From positions 163,230-227,229 of the forward strand of contig JAJEBE010000049.1 in the NCBI GenBank assembly GCA_022822545.1: a stretch of 64,000 nt of DNA, read 5' to 3'. The notes beneath the pieces are model-generated. The model saw only the letters and a list, made by a program, of their open reading frames with translations, searched no databases and was not told where the DNA came from. The stretch is from Anaerolineae bacterium. Lineage in GTDB: Bacteria; Chloroflexota; Anaerolineae; Aggregatilineales; Phototrophicaceae. The position numbers and the translations under genes were made by a program. Position 1 is the first letter of the stretch. Every line of letters begins with the position of its first letter. This document shows, one piece after another, positions 17,854 through 26,793 of the stretch.

Positions 17854-18303
17854 CTATTCCAGATAGTCAGTGAATTCGAGCAGGTGATGCTCGAGACCCA
17901 ATGCCGTCCAAAAGGCCTTCGCCGTCTCGTCTTCGTGGTCGACTTGCGCATTTATAACGCTTAGATCTTCGACAGTGGAGCATAGCTGGCTACGCAGGTC
18001 TTCGACAAGCCGCCGGCCGATGCCTTGCCCCCGATGTGACTCAGCAATGCAAATCTCGTCGATAGTTGCCGACACGCCGGGCATGGCCGGATGCCTCATC
18101 AAGGCGCACAAGATGTAACCTACGATCTGGCGATCATCCAAAGCGACGAGGGCCGGCGCCATCTTATTGCCCGGATAACGCGAAAACCAAGACCGCTCGC
18201 GTTCAGTCGTATGCCAGGTATTGCGCTGCTTCAACAGCCATCTCTCACGCAAGGCCAACATGGCCTCAACATCCGCCGGCTGAATATCGCGTATGTTTAT
18301 CAT
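17854..18303 (-). CDS. GNAT-family N-acetyltransferase
   Basis: A 149-residue GNAT acetyltransferase. The N-terminus MINIRDIQPADVEAMLALR is typical, the beta4 strand contains IVGYILCALM, and the acetyl-CoA-binding motif is ESHRGQGIGRRLVEDL. The C-terminal strand has AFWTALGLEHH. The ATG follows AGGAGG by 5-6 nt, a strong site. Substrate is unknown; relatives acetylate small molecules or protein N-termini. It converges on rnpB and is not obviously in an operon. Confidence 0.9.
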   Translation of the reverse strand: MINIRDIQPADVEAMLALRERWLLKQRNTWHTTERERSWFSRYPGNKMAPALVALDDRQIVGYILCALMRHPAMPGVSATIDEICIAESHRGQGIGRRLVEDLRSQLCSTVEDLSVINAQVDHEDETAKAFWTALGLEHHLLEFTDYLE

Positions 18304-18530
18304 TTCCGCCTCCTATATTTGCTGTTGACTTCTGAGCATTAGAGCGGCGGCGAGGCGGGGGAGAACGTATTCGTTGGCGTCTCTATCGAAACATGTCTGA
18401 CCTCGTAGCTGAATACAAGCAATTGGCGTATTTGTCGAACAAGGTATTGCATCTATGGTATCACCAAATCTGTGAGAATTCCGCTAGAATCTACGCTTGT
18501 CCATTGCTTATTTAGAATGAAGAGACCGAA

Positions 18531-19994
18531 ATGAGCGAGTACAAGAATCGCCCGAACATCCTGTGGATATGCACCGACCAGCAGCGCTATGACACGATAG
18601 GCGCCCTGGGCAATCCCTACGTGTCCACGCCGAACCTGGATGCCTTGGCGGGGGAGGGCGTCGCCTTTGAGCGCGCCTATTGCCAGAGCCCGATCTGTAC
18701 GCCCAGCCGCGCGAGTTTCTTGACCGGCATGTATCCAAGTTCACTGCGCGTCAACCGAAATGGCAATCCGGTATTTCCGGACTTCCCGCCGCTGATAAGC
18801 AAGACGCTAGCCGACGCTGGCTATGACTGCGGACTCATCGGAAAGCTGCACCTCACAAGCGCTTTTGGCCGCATTGAGCAGCGGACGGACGATGGCTATA
18901 CATACTGGCAATACAGCCATGCTCCGCGCGATGATTGGGCGATGGGGCATGACTATGCCGATTGGGTACGGGCGAAAGGCGCCGATCCCTCCGAGCTAAT
19001 CAAGGACGAGAGAGGCGTGCCGGCCGAATACCACCAGACAACCTGGTGCGCGGAAAAGACCATAGAGTTCATCCGGGCGGATCGCTCTGGTCCATTCTTT
19101 GCCAGCGTCAACATCTATGATCCGCACCCGCCATTCAATCCGCCGCAGGCTTATCGCGACTTGTTCGATCCCAAGGCTGTTAATGCGCCTCTATTCCGTG
19201 AGAGCGACCTGGAGCAGCAGGCAAAGCTGGCAGCGGTAGATTTCCAATCCGAATCGCGCCGGCCGGACCAGCTCGACATCAGCAGCCCGATCTTGCCGCA
19301 ATCGCCAGTGTCTTCGCTGATTGAGCCGCGCACCGGCGGCGAGCGCGACGCGAGGACGTTGATCGCCGCTTACTACGCTATGATCAAGCTGATAGACGAC
19401 CAGGTAGGGCGGATCATAGCGGCGCTGGAAAGCAGCGGAAAACGAGAAAATACGATCGTTATTTTCACCAGCGATCATGGCGAGGCCCTGGGCGATCATG
19501 GCTTGATACAGAAAGGCTGTCGCTTTTACGATGGGCTTGTGCGTGTGCCGCTTATCTGGTCCTGGCCCGGCGTCTTCACGTCCGGCTTGCGCAGTCCGGC
19601 TTTGGTCGAATTGACAGACATCGTTCCCAGCTTGCTTGAGATATGCGAACTGCCGATCCCGGATTACATTTCAGGCCGCTCGCTTTTGCCGATTCTAACC
19701 GGGAACGCCTCGCCGGAGCGTCATCGGGATTATGTGCGCAGCGAGTACATCGACGCGATCGACATGCCCGATGCTTCCGTCGCCAGTATGTATTTTGATG
19801 GTCGCTACAAGCTCGTGTGTTACCATAATCACGGCTTGGGTGAACTCTACGATTTGGCGGCTGATCCGGGAGAGTATGTCGATTTATGGGATAGCTCCGG
19901 CCACCTTGACTTGAAAACCGGCTTGCTTCAACGGAGTTTTGACGCGCACATGACGACGCTTTACGCCGGCCTTCCGCGCCGGGGACCGATGTAG
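18531..19994 (+). CDS. sulfatase (formylglycine-dependent, type I)
   Basis: Alkaline-phosphatase-superfamily sulfatase of 487 residues. Metal ligands lie in NILWICTDQQRYDT near the N-terminus. The CxPSR signature is CTPSRASFLTG with Cys56 expected to become formylglycine. Later motifs are GKLHL, the DPHPPFNPP loop, and TSDHGEALGDHGLIQKG with the remaining metal Asp/His. The C-terminus has YKLVCYHNHGLGELYDLAADP as in other prokaryotic sulfatases and choline-sulfatase-like enzymes. No signal peptide is visible, so it is probably cytoplasmic. No formylglycine-generating enzyme is encoded in the window. Substrate unknown. Confidence 0.93.
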   Translation: MSEYKNRPNILWICTDQQRYDTIGALGNPYVSTPNLDALAGEGVAFERAYCQSPICTPSRASFLTGMYPSSLRVNRNGNPVFPDFPPLISKTLADAGYDCGLIGKLHLTSAFGRIEQRTDDGYTYWQYSHAPRDDWAMGHDYADWVRAKGADPSELIKDERGVPAEYHQTTWCAEKTIEFIRADRSGPFFASVNIYDPHPPFNPPQAYRDLFDPKAVNAPLFRESDLEQQAKLAAVDFQSESRRPDQLDISSPILPQSPVSSLIEPRTGGERDARTLIAAYYAMIKLIDDQVGRIIAALESSGKRENTIVIFTSDHGEALGDHGLIQKGCRFYDGLVRVPLIWSWPGVFTSGLRSPALVELTDIVPSLLEICELPIPDYISGRSLLPILTGNASPERHRDYVRSEYIDAIDMPDASVASMYFDGRYKLVCYHNHGLGELYDLAADPGEYVDLWDSSGHLDLKTGLLQRSFDAHMTTLYAGLPRRGPM

Positions 19995-20015
19995 TCCGCG
20001 CTTGTCGATTGTTTT

Positions 20016-20750
20016 TCAGTCAAAGAAGCGGTAGCGCAGGAGGGTCCAGGCGGCGATTGGGGCGTCGGTCCACTTGATTTTTTTGCCTTCTTCATATTCG
20101 CGGCCGTAGTAGGAAATTGGGACTTCGACAATTCGGATGCCTTGTCGCAGAACTTTGGCGGTGAATTCCGGCTCAAACTCGAAACCGCGCGCGTTGATCT
20201 TCATATCAGCCACAACCTCGCGCCGGAAGCATTTGTAACAGGTTTCCATATCGCTGAGGATGGCGTTGAAGAGAATGTTGGTAAAGAGTGTAAGACATTT
20301 GTTGGCCACCATATTCCAAAAATTCATCGCCTTGCGCGTGCCGCCCAGGAAGCGCGAACCGTATACGACCGTGGCTACCCCTTCTTGTATCGGCTTGAGC
20401 AAGAGCGCATATTCCCGCGGATCATATTCAAAATCGGCATCTTGGATGACGATCACATCGCCGGTGGCGTACTCAAATCCCGTGACCAGCGCCGCGCCTT
20501 TGCCCTGATTGCGCTCATGAAACTGAACGATAAGACGGTCATGCCCCTCCGATTCGAGCTGCCGCAACACATCGCGCGAGCCATCGGTTGAGCCGTCGTC
20601 CACGATAATGACCTCGTCAACCAGGTCTTCAGCGAGCACGCGCGTCACAATATCTTTCACGGTTTTGACTTCGTTATAGCAGGGCATGACGACGCTCAAA
20701 GCCGGCTTGGGCGCAGTTGGATCCGGCGGTCGAGATGGCGGATGTCGCAT
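20016..20750 (-). CDS. family 2 glycosyltransferase, dolichyl-phosphate-mannose-synthase-like
   Basis: A 244-residue GT2 enzyme without transmembrane helices. It opens [18 protein letters not shown], then [39 protein letters not shown] with the DXD-like QDADFEYDP, and a C-terminal [17 protein letters not shown] followed by [20 protein letters not shown], both typical of the DPM1/GtrB branch that makes polyprenyl-phosphate sugars. Such sugars can feed GT39-type transferases like those at 40-43 kb. The gene is monocistronic as far as can be seen. Confidence 0.92.
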   Translation of the reverse strand: MRHPPSRPPDPTAPKPALSVVMPCYNEVKTVKDIVTRVLAEDLVDEVIIVDDGSTDGSRDVLRQLESEGHDRLIVQFHERNQGKGAALVTGFEYATGDVIVIQDADFEYDPREYALLLKPIQEGVATVVYGSRFLGGTRKAMNFWNMVANKCLTLFTNILFNAILSDMETCYKCFRREVVADMKINARGFEFEPEFTAKVLRQGIRIVEVPISYYGREYEEGKKIKWTDAPIAAWTLLRYRFFD

Positions 20751-20852
20751 TGAATACCTGCACTGAGACTGAATATGTAAGCGGGTCTAGGATACGCGCT
20801 GCATTATAGCATAAGCCGAACTCATGATTCTTTACACGCTACCGCAGTCGTC

Positions 20853-21260
20853 TCACTTAATCTCCGCTGGAATGTCTTGCAGAATCGCGGCGCTGCCGGC
20901 AACAATTCGGATTACGTTCTGCGCGGAATGAACCTGATACAAGCGCGCGTAATCAGTGATTGAGGCATAAGCATCGGGAAACTGATGTATCGCTTCTCCC
21001 ACCAGTCCCACGTTCAGCAGCAGTTCGATACAATCGCTTCTAGCCGCAATGTCGAACTCGGCGCTCGGCCAGCTCATCGGCGCGTCAATATAAGCGACAT
21101 CGGAAAAAAGCAGGTAAAAGGCAGGCTCAGTGCGCACGCCTTTGTAGACACTGAGATAAAGACGGGAAAGTTTGCGATGGTAATGATGAACCTGGCAGCG
21201 ATAACGCTTGGGATCGCTAATGTTAAAGGCGTTCCTGCTGCCTTGTTCCGTCTTAACCAT
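20853..21260 (-). CDS. protein of unknown function
   Basis: A 135-residue frame with a GAGG ribosome-binding site about 10 nt before its ATG and protein-like composition. Nothing is recognised. It starts with polar, basic sequence (NAFNISDPKRYRCQVHHYHR) and has mixed alpha/beta character (AFYLLFSDVAYIDAPMSWP, IELLLNVGLVGEAIHQ). An overlapping plus-strand frame at 20985-21302 is less protein-like. The stretch A-E-F-D-I-A-A-R-S-D-C-I-E-L-L resembles ligand-binding immunity-type small proteins only vaguely, so no function is proposed. Confidence 0.55.
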   Translation of the reverse strand: MVKTEQGSRNAFNISDPKRYRCQVHHYHRKLSRLYLSVYKGVRTEPAFYLLFSDVAYIDAPMSWPSAEFDIAARSDCIELLLNVGLVGEAIHQFPDAYASITDYARLYQVHSAQNVIRIVAGSAAILQDIPAEIK

Positions 21261-21449
21261 GCTGGGTCCGCCTCTTTGCGCGCTCGGATGCCGCTAATGT
21301 AGTGGATTCTGGTTAAGGGCGAAAGCGGAAAGTCCCGCGGTTTCCTATAACGTGATGCGCGACTACGCGCTTAGTCAAGCTTGTTTGAAATGCCAGAACA
21401 CTCACCGCAGCAGGTAGTGTATCCTTTTCGGTTGAAACTGAAAAACTTT

Positions 21450-21545
21450 GCCACCGAGGACACCGAGTATTTTAGAAGGCACAGAGAATCGTATGCGAAA
21501 TATGACTTTTCTTTGTGTTCTTCGCGCCTTGACGGTCAGTGTCTA
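21450..21545. repeat. degenerate intergenic repeat of the 'accgaggacaccgag...cacagag' type
   Basis: The stretch has the inverted arrangement accgaggacaccgag, then cacagagaat, then tttgtgttcttcgcg, which matches a dispersed intergenic repeat seen in many environmental bacterial genomes. Its translation reads ATEDTE and RRHRE, the usual spurious product. This is one worn copy, in a 600-nt A+T-richer gap (21261-21859) that holds no convincing gene. Confidence 0.4.
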
Positions 21546-21682
21546 CGCGACCTGTGGCGAGACTGAATTTGACTAATTGAATTTCAACCGAATTCAATAC
21601 ATTACCCCGCAGTAGTAGTAGGACCAAATAAAGTAATGAGAAAAATATTGCAAGATAAAGAGAATGGCAAAACCGAAATCAT

Positions 21683-21761
21683 TGTAGGGGTGACTCTGTG
21701 AGTCGCCCGCTTACAACATCCGCTACATTTCATTTGTCGCGTGACTAACTTGGTTTTACTG
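21683..21761. repeat. dispersed repeat copy A, partner of 31791-31868
   Basis: This segment closely matches 31791-31868: both run tgtagggg..., a short hairpin, cgcccgctt.caaca, then ccgct.cat.tcatttttcgc-like sequence, gactaacttgg and ttactg. The internal hairpin here is ggggtgactc / gagtcgccc. Only the core is clear; the left flank is A+T rich and carries at most a worn inverted copy of the right end. Confidence 0.65.
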
Positions 21762-21859
21762 TGAATTAGACATTCAGTGAGAGCTGTGTCAAAATCTTTG
21801 CCAATTAAAATTCAGGATGATCTACATGCCTTGGCAATAAAGAGGGCAGGGAGGACAGC

Positions 21860-22630
21860 ATGCGATTTCAAGGCAAAGTTGCAGTAGTAACTGGCGCGGC
21901 AACCGGCATCGGCGGCGCAACCGCTGTGGCCTTTGGTAAAGAAGGCGCGTATGTCGTCTTGACCGATGTTAACGCCGCCGCGCTTGACGAGCGCCTTGGC
22001 GAGATAGAGGCGGCTGGCGGCCGCGGCATCGCGCTGGTCGCTGATGTCACCAAGGCCTCCGATGCGAAGGCTGCCGCCAGTGAGGCCGTCGCCGCATTTG
22101 GCGGCGTCGACTATCTTGTCGCCAGCGCCGGCATCCAGACCTACGGGACGGTGGTTGACACCGATGAAGACACCTGGGAGCGGACGCTCGCGGTTAACGC
22201 CAAGGGGGTTTATCTCGCGGCAAAATACTGTATCCCGGAGATGGTCAAGCGGGGCGGCGGCGCTATCGTTACTGTGGCCTCGGTGCAAGGGTTGTTCAGC
22301 CAGCCAAACGTGGCGGCTTACGCGGCCTCCAAAGGCGCGGTTATCGCTATGACGCGCACGATGGCCATTGATCACGCCGGCGACAATATTCGCGCCAATA
22401 GTCTCTGTCCCGGTTCAGTCGATACGCCGATGCTCCGCGCCTCCGCCAAGCTCTTCAGCCCGGAAGACCCGGAAAACGCGCTTGAGGAATGGGGCGGCTT
22501 GCATACTTTGGGGCGGATCGCCAAGCCGGAAGAGATGGCTAAGATTGCGCTCTTCCTCTGTAGCGATGACGCATCCTTTGTCACTGGCGCCGCGATCGTG
22601 GCTGATGGCGGCTTGACGATCCGTTTGTAG
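21860..22630 (+). CDS. short-chain dehydrogenase/reductase (SDR)
   Basis: Classical SDR of 256 residues, an NAD(P)-dependent oxidoreductase of sugars, sugar acids or similar alcohols. The cofactor motif is TGAATGIGGATAVAFG, with an acidic DVNAAALDE after beta2 favouring NAD. The conserved LVASAGIQTYG replaces the usual NNAG. The catalytic set is a Ser in TVASVQGL and YAASKGAV; the PG motif is SLCPGSVDTPML. It ends in the usual VTGAAIVADGGLTIRL. A GGGAGG ribosome-binding site precedes the ATG. It heads a plus-strand group with the epimerase-like gene and a second SDR. Confidence 0.93.
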   Translation: MRFQGKVAVVTGAATGIGGATAVAFGKEGAYVVLTDVNAAALDERLGEIEAAGGRGIALVADVTKASDAKAAASEAVAAFGGVDYLVASAGIQTYGTVVDTDEDTWERTLAVNAKGVYLAAKYCIPEMVKRGGGAIVTVASVQGLFSQPNVAAYAASKGAVIAMTRTMAIDHAGDNIRANSLCPGSVDTPMLRASAKLFSPEDPENALEEWGGLHTLGRIAKPEEMAKIALFLCSDDASFVTGAAIVADGGLTIRL

Positions 22631-22656
22631 TTGCAATCAGCTGAAAGGCAATATTC

Positions 22657-23703
22657 ATGACCTGTAAAGTCTCCCAAGTCATCTTGGGCCGGACGATGCG
22701 CGCGCTGGAAATCGAGAACGACTTGCTGGCCATAACGATCTTGCTTGACAAAGGCGCGGATATCTATCGCCTCAGGCACAAACCGAAGAATATCGATGTC
22801 TTGTGGAAGGCGCCCTGGGGCATGAAGGAAAGCGGCCGAGGCTTCGACTCCGCCTTTGATTCGCAGACCGCCTGGCTGGAAGCCTACGCCGGCGGTTGGC
22901 AGGTGCTGTTTCCGAACGGCGGCTTTCCCAATACGTACAAAGGCGCGAGCCTCGGTTTTCATGGCGAAGCTTCGATGAAAGCTTGGGATCACGAGATTCT
23001 GCGCGCCTCTGGTGATTCGCTGGAGTTGAAGCTCAGTGTTCGTTTGTCGCGCAGTCCGTATACTCTTGAGCGGCGGCTGCGGCTTGACGCTGGCAGCCCG
23101 GTCCTGGATCTTCGCGAGCGGATTACCAACCACGCTGGCGAGCCGATGGACTGCATGTGGAGTCACCATCCAGCCTACGGGGCGCCCTTCCTCAGCGAAC
23201 ACTGCGTCATTGACACGGACGCGCGCAGTCTGATAGCGGACGACGAGTATGCTGGCGCGGCCAACCCGCTTGCGCTGGGTCACGCGTATGACTGGCCTAT
23301 GGCCGGCGATATTGATATGTCGCGAGTGCCTCCGCCTGACCGCCCACGAGACCTGCTGGCCTACTTGAGCGACTTTGAAAGCGGCTGGTATAGCATTACA
23401 AACACATCGCTTGGCCTGGGGATAGGCCTGAGCTGGGATGCTGACGTGTTTCCCTACGCCTGGTTCTGGCAATAGTTGAACTCGTCGCCTGGTTTTCCCT
23501 TCTACAAGCGCAGCTACGTGATCGCTATCGAGCCGGCTGCCTCCATCCCGGGGCAGGGATTGACGGCGGTGATGGAAAAGACCGGAACGCACTTGACGCT
23601 GCAACCTGGCGAAAGTCGGGATGTCAGCTTAAAGACGGTCTTCTATGAATCGCATTCGGGAGTTCAACATATTGATGATGCGGGCCATGTCAAACTGAAG
23701 TGA
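22657..23703 (+). pseudogene. DUF4432 aldose-1-epimerase-like protein interrupted by an in-frame TAG
   Basis: Galactose-mutarotase-fold protein of the DUF4432 type, split by one amber codon at 23473-23475. The first 272 codons (22657-23472) contain LDKGADIYRLRHKPKNIDVL, the GGWQVLFPNGG loop, GFHGEASMKAWDHEI and MWSHHPAYGAPFLSE. After TAG the same frame continues for 76 codons with SSPGFPFYKRSYVIAIEP, exactly the expected C-terminal end of the family. Together (348 residues) they give a full-length protein with a single nonsense codon and no frameshift. It is therefore a recent nonsense mutation, an assembly error, or a readthrough gene. It sits between two SDR genes, 26 and 15 nt away. Confidence 0.8.
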
Positions 23704-23718
23704 CGGCCGGGAAGGCAG

Positions 23719-24501
23719 ATGATGTCGAGACGATTTGAGGGTAAAGTTGCCATTGTGACTGGCGCCGGCAAGGGAATCGGCCGCGCCAGCGCGTTGGCTT
23801 TTGCCAGTGAAGGCGCCAGCGTCGTGATCGCGGACATTGATCGGGCAGCGGGCGAAGCCGCGCGACAGGCGATCGCCGCCGCCGGCGGACGCGCTATCTT
23901 CGTTCCGGGCGACATCGCGGACGAAAATTACGTCAAGGCTATGGTGGCGGCAGCGGCGAGCGAATTTGGCGGCCTGGACGTTTTGCACAACAATGCCGGG
24001 GTCGTGCGCTATGGGACAGTCGTCGATCAGCCAGTCGCGGATTGGGATTACCAGATCAACATCAATCTGCGGGCGACCTTTCTCGCCTGCAAATACTGCA
24101 TCCCGGAGATGAGAAAGCGCGGCGGCGTCGCCATCGTCAACACATCGTCGGCGCAAGCTGTCGCCTCCCAGCGGACCGTCGCCGCTTATGCCGCGTCAAA
24201 GGGCGCGATTGTCAGCTTCACAACCACGGTCGCCCTCGACCACGCTCGCGAGAATATCCGCTGCAATTGCATCGCTCCCGGGTCTATCCACACGCCCATG
24301 CTTGACGATGCCGCCAGACTCTTCGGGCCGGACGATCCGCCGAGCATGATCCGCGATTGGGGCGACCTGCATCCGATAGGGCGGGTAGGGCGGCCGGAAG
24401 AAGTGGCGAAACTTGTACTATTCCTCGCCAGCGATGACGCTTCGTTTATCACCGGCGCATTCTACCGCATTGACGGCGGCTTGCTTTCTACTTTGCTCTA
24501 G
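23719..24501 (+). CDS. short-chain dehydrogenase/reductase (SDR)
   Basis: A second classical SDR (260 residues) in the same group, clearly paralogous to the one at 21860. It has [19 protein letters not shown], the DIDRA acidic turn, [17 protein letters not shown], Ser in [12 protein letters not shown] and [12 protein letters not shown], then [12 protein letters not shown] and [18 protein letters not shown] site lies 6 nt before two tandem ATG codons at 23719 and 23722. NAD use is suggested by the Asp after beta2. Substrate unknown; the locus suggests sugar-derived alcohols or acids. Confidence 0.93.
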   Translation: MMSRRFEGKVAIVTGAGKGIGRASALAFASEGASVVIADIDRAAGEAARQAIAAAGGRAIFVPGDIADENYVKAMVAAAASEFGGLDVLHNNAGVVRYGTVVDQPVADWDYQININLRATFLACKYCIPEMRKRGGVAIVNTSSAQAVASQRTVAAYAASKGAIVSFTTTVALDHARENIRCNCIAPGSIHTPMLDDAARLFGPDDPPSMIRDWGDLHPIGRVGRPEEVAKLVLFLASDDASFITGAFYRIDGGLLSTLL

Positions 24502-24502
24502 G

Positions 24503-25759
24503 TCAGCCTGTCAGGCTCAAACCGTGCAGCGCTTCCAGCACGAGCAGGCGATTGTATTTTGCCAATCGCTCGGACTGCGTGATCGAGCCGACCTTGATGT
24601 AATCACCCGCCCAGCCCGTTGCCAGGTCCGCCAGCCAGTCATCTTCCGTTTCGCCGCTTCGGGCGCTGACGACCACCTTCCAACCGGCGCCTCGCGCCAG
24701 ACGCATGGCTTCGAGCGCTTCCGTCAATGTGCCGATTTGGTTGACCTTGAGCAAGAGGCTGTCACAGGCATTTTCCGCGGCGGCCTGTCTAATTCGGGCT
24801 GGGTTGGTGCAGAGGAGATCATCGCCGAGCACCATGGCGCGACCTTGCAGCCGTCCGCACAGGCCTTGCCAGCCTTCCCAATCTGCTTCTTGCAGGCCGT
24901 CTTCCACGCTGACGATCGGGTAAGCCGCGCGCCAGGAGTCGATCAGATTGATCATGCCGTCGCGGTCAATAACTTCGCCGTCGATATGATAGGCGCCATC
25001 CGAATGGAACTGGGACGCAGCCACATCAAGGGTCAACGCGGCTTCTTCTCCCGGCTCATAACCGGCAAGCATGATGGCCTCCACAGCGTTGGCTAGCATC
25101 GCTTCCGAGGATTCAACATCCGGCGCCAGCCCGCCTTCGTCGGCCGTTAGCAGCCTCATGCCATAACGCGCCGAAACGAGATCGGCGGCCGCGCGAAAAA
25201 TGTCCGCCATGACTTGCAGCGTTTCGGCGATGCTGCGCGCAGAGGGAACAACAATCTGAACATCCTGAATCGCGGTTTGGCCGCCGCCGTGCGCGCCACC
25301 GCTGAAGAGATTGATCATCGGTCGGGGCAGCCGAGGCGATTGCTCCGCCATCCGAGCCATGTGTCTGAAGAAAGGAATACCTCGCTCGGCCGCCTGCGCC
25401 CTGCAGAACGCTAGCGAGACGGCAAGAATCGCATTGGCGCCTAACCGTGATTTGTTCTCTGTGCTGTCAAGGTCAAGTAGGCAATGATCAAGCGCGGCCT
25501 GGTCGGCAAAGTCTTTGCCGGCGAGCGCTCCGTTGATCTCGCGATTGACATTCGCGACCGCCTTGAGGCAGCCAAACCCGGCATAACGACGCATGTCGCC
25601 ATCGCGCAGCTCCAGGGCTTCGGCGCTCCCGGTCGACGCGCCGGACGGCACAGTCGCCGATGCCGCGCTTCCCGAGGCGAGACGGCAGCTGGCATGCACG
25701 GTAGGCCGGCCGCGGCTATCGAGGACTTCAACGGCGGTAAGCGACTGTATCCTGCTCAT
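24503..25759 (-). CDS. enolase paralogue with altered active site
   Basis: Enolase-family protein of 418 residues, whose canonical reaction is 2-phosphoglycerate to PEP. Preserved features are GASTG (40-44), His157, Glu208 in ADEGG, metal ligands Asp245 (LDVAASQ), Glu286 (SVEDGL) and Asp313 (GDD), Lys338 (LLKVNQIG) and Lys389, plus SERLAKYN. Altered features are the SHRSGETED phosphate motif, read here as SARSGETED (Ala366 for the His equivalent to yeast His373), and the Glu equivalent to yeast Glu168, which is Asp166. Its start overlaps the stop of the kinase gene by 4 nt (ATGA), so kinase and enolase-like protein are coupled. It may act on a different phosphorylated hydroxy acid; this is inference. 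Confidence 0.85.
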   Translation of the reverse strand: MSRIQSLTAVEVLDSRGRPTVHASCRLASGSAASATVPSGASTGSAEALELRDGDMRRYAGFGCLKAVANVNREINGALAGKDFADQAALDHCLLDLDSTENKSRLGANAILAVSLAFCRAQAAERGIPFFRHMARMAEQSPRLPRPMINLFSGGAHGGGQTAIQDVQIVVPSARSIAETLQVMADIFRAAADLVSARYGMRLLTADEGGLAPDVESSEAMLANAVEAIMLAGYEPGEEAALTLDVAASQFHSDGAYHIDGEVIDRDGMINLIDSWRAAYPIVSVEDGLQEADWEGWQGLCGRLQGRAMVLGDDLLCTNPARIRQAAAENACDSLLLKVNQIGTLTEALEAMRLARGAGWKVVVSARSGETEDDWLADLATGWAGDYIKVGSITQSERLAKYNRLLVLEALHGLSLTG

Positions 25760-26784
25760 GAGCGCGCCAACGACCCTTCAAACAAGTTCAATAGATCCTC
25801 GATATGCGCTGGGTCTTTCGCCATCAATGCGAGCGTGACTTGCTGCAAGCGGCAGCGCTCGCTGGCGTCCAGATATTCAAGCGGCGAACGACCGGCGACG
25901 CGCGCCAGCGTGCAGGCCAGTGCTTGTCGCGCCGCCTGCCTTTGCACTGCTTCAAACAGCGCCGCTGATACTGAGTCCGCATATGAGCGCCAATATGCGC
26001 GAGCCATCGCCAGGAAACTCGAACGATGCCGGGGCAGGCGCAGGGCCTTGGCCAAGAGATGGGCAAGCGAGAAGCCGATATCAAAAGCGGGGTCGCCAAA
26101 ATGCATGACCTCGTGATCCAGCAAGATCAACCGGCCGTCCTGCAATAATACGTTCTTGGGGCTGTAGTCGCCATGCACCAGCGCCAACTTCCGCTCACGC
26201 GTCTCGGCGATGAGACCTTGCAGGAAGTCACGCGCCGCCGGCACTCGGCTTGCCGTGTAAGCGTAGTAGGGCTCCAGGCGCAATTCCTCGAAGAATCGTC
26301 GCTCGGAGAATTCATCGCGCAACTCGGGGTAAGTCAATGCGGCGTTGTGAATTTCCGCCAATAAGCGCCCGAATGACCGCGCCTGCTCCAGGTCCGTTTT
26401 GCCCTTCAACAGCGCCTGTTTCCAATTTTCATGTGGCTGCGGCACGGCTGTCATGCCCAGTATATGGCGCGTATCGTCTTCAAACAGGAAACGCGGAACC
26501 TGCCCGGGCGCCACTTTGCCCAGCCAACGCAGGCCGCTGGCTTCCCGATGGATGCGTTCCGGCGCGCTGAACCAGTCGACTTCGACGCGCAGTTTCGCCA
26601 GCGACTGTTTCAGCACCCAACCCTCGCCGCGCTCCCGTTGCACCAGTACGGTTCGGTTTGAAACGCCGCCGGTCAGGATCTCAAACCGCGGACGATCATC
26701 GCTGGCGATCAACTGGCGCTCGCGCAGATAACGCAGCAATGCCTTGGGATTTTCGATGTTGATTTCACGGACGGCGGCGGACAT
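25756..26784 (-). CDS. aminoglycoside-phosphotransferase-fold small-molecule kinase
   Basis: APH-fold kinase of 342 residues. The N-lobe has ILTGGVSNRTVLVQ (nucleotide loop) and VLKQS with the ATP-binding Lys. The catalytic loop is LVHGDYSPKNVLL and the metal-binding segment is LLDHEVMHFGDPAFDIGF. This fold covers choline, homoserine, methylthioribose and fructosamine kinases, so the substrate cannot be read from the sequence. The gene lies 10 nt after the mandelate-racemase-family gene and overlaps the enolase-like gene by 4 nt. The order (dehydratase/epimerase family enzyme, kinase, enolase-like protein) suggests a short pathway through a phosphorylated hydroxy acid. Confidence 0.87.
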   Translation of the reverse strand: MSAAVREINIENPKALLRYLRERQLIASDDRPRFEILTGGVSNRTVLVQRERGEGWVLKQSLAKLRVEVDWFSAPERIHREASGLRWLGKVAPGQVPRFLFEDDTRHILGMTAVPQPHENWKQALLKGKTDLEQARSFGRLLAEIHNAALTYPELRDEFSERRFFEELRLEPYYAYTASRVPAARDFLQGLIAETRERKLALVHGDYSPKNVLLQDGRLILLDHEVMHFGDPAFDIGFSLAHLLAKALRLPRHRSSFLAMARAYWRSYADSVSAALFEAVQRQAARQALACTLARVAGRSPLEYLDASERCRLQQVTLALMAKDPAHIEDLLNLFEGSLARS

Positions 26785-26793
26785 CGGCGGCGC

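Noticed and set aside
21381..21566. 61-residue ORF with ATEDTE and RRHRE
   Set aside because: This is the usual spurious translation of a dispersed intergenic repeat.
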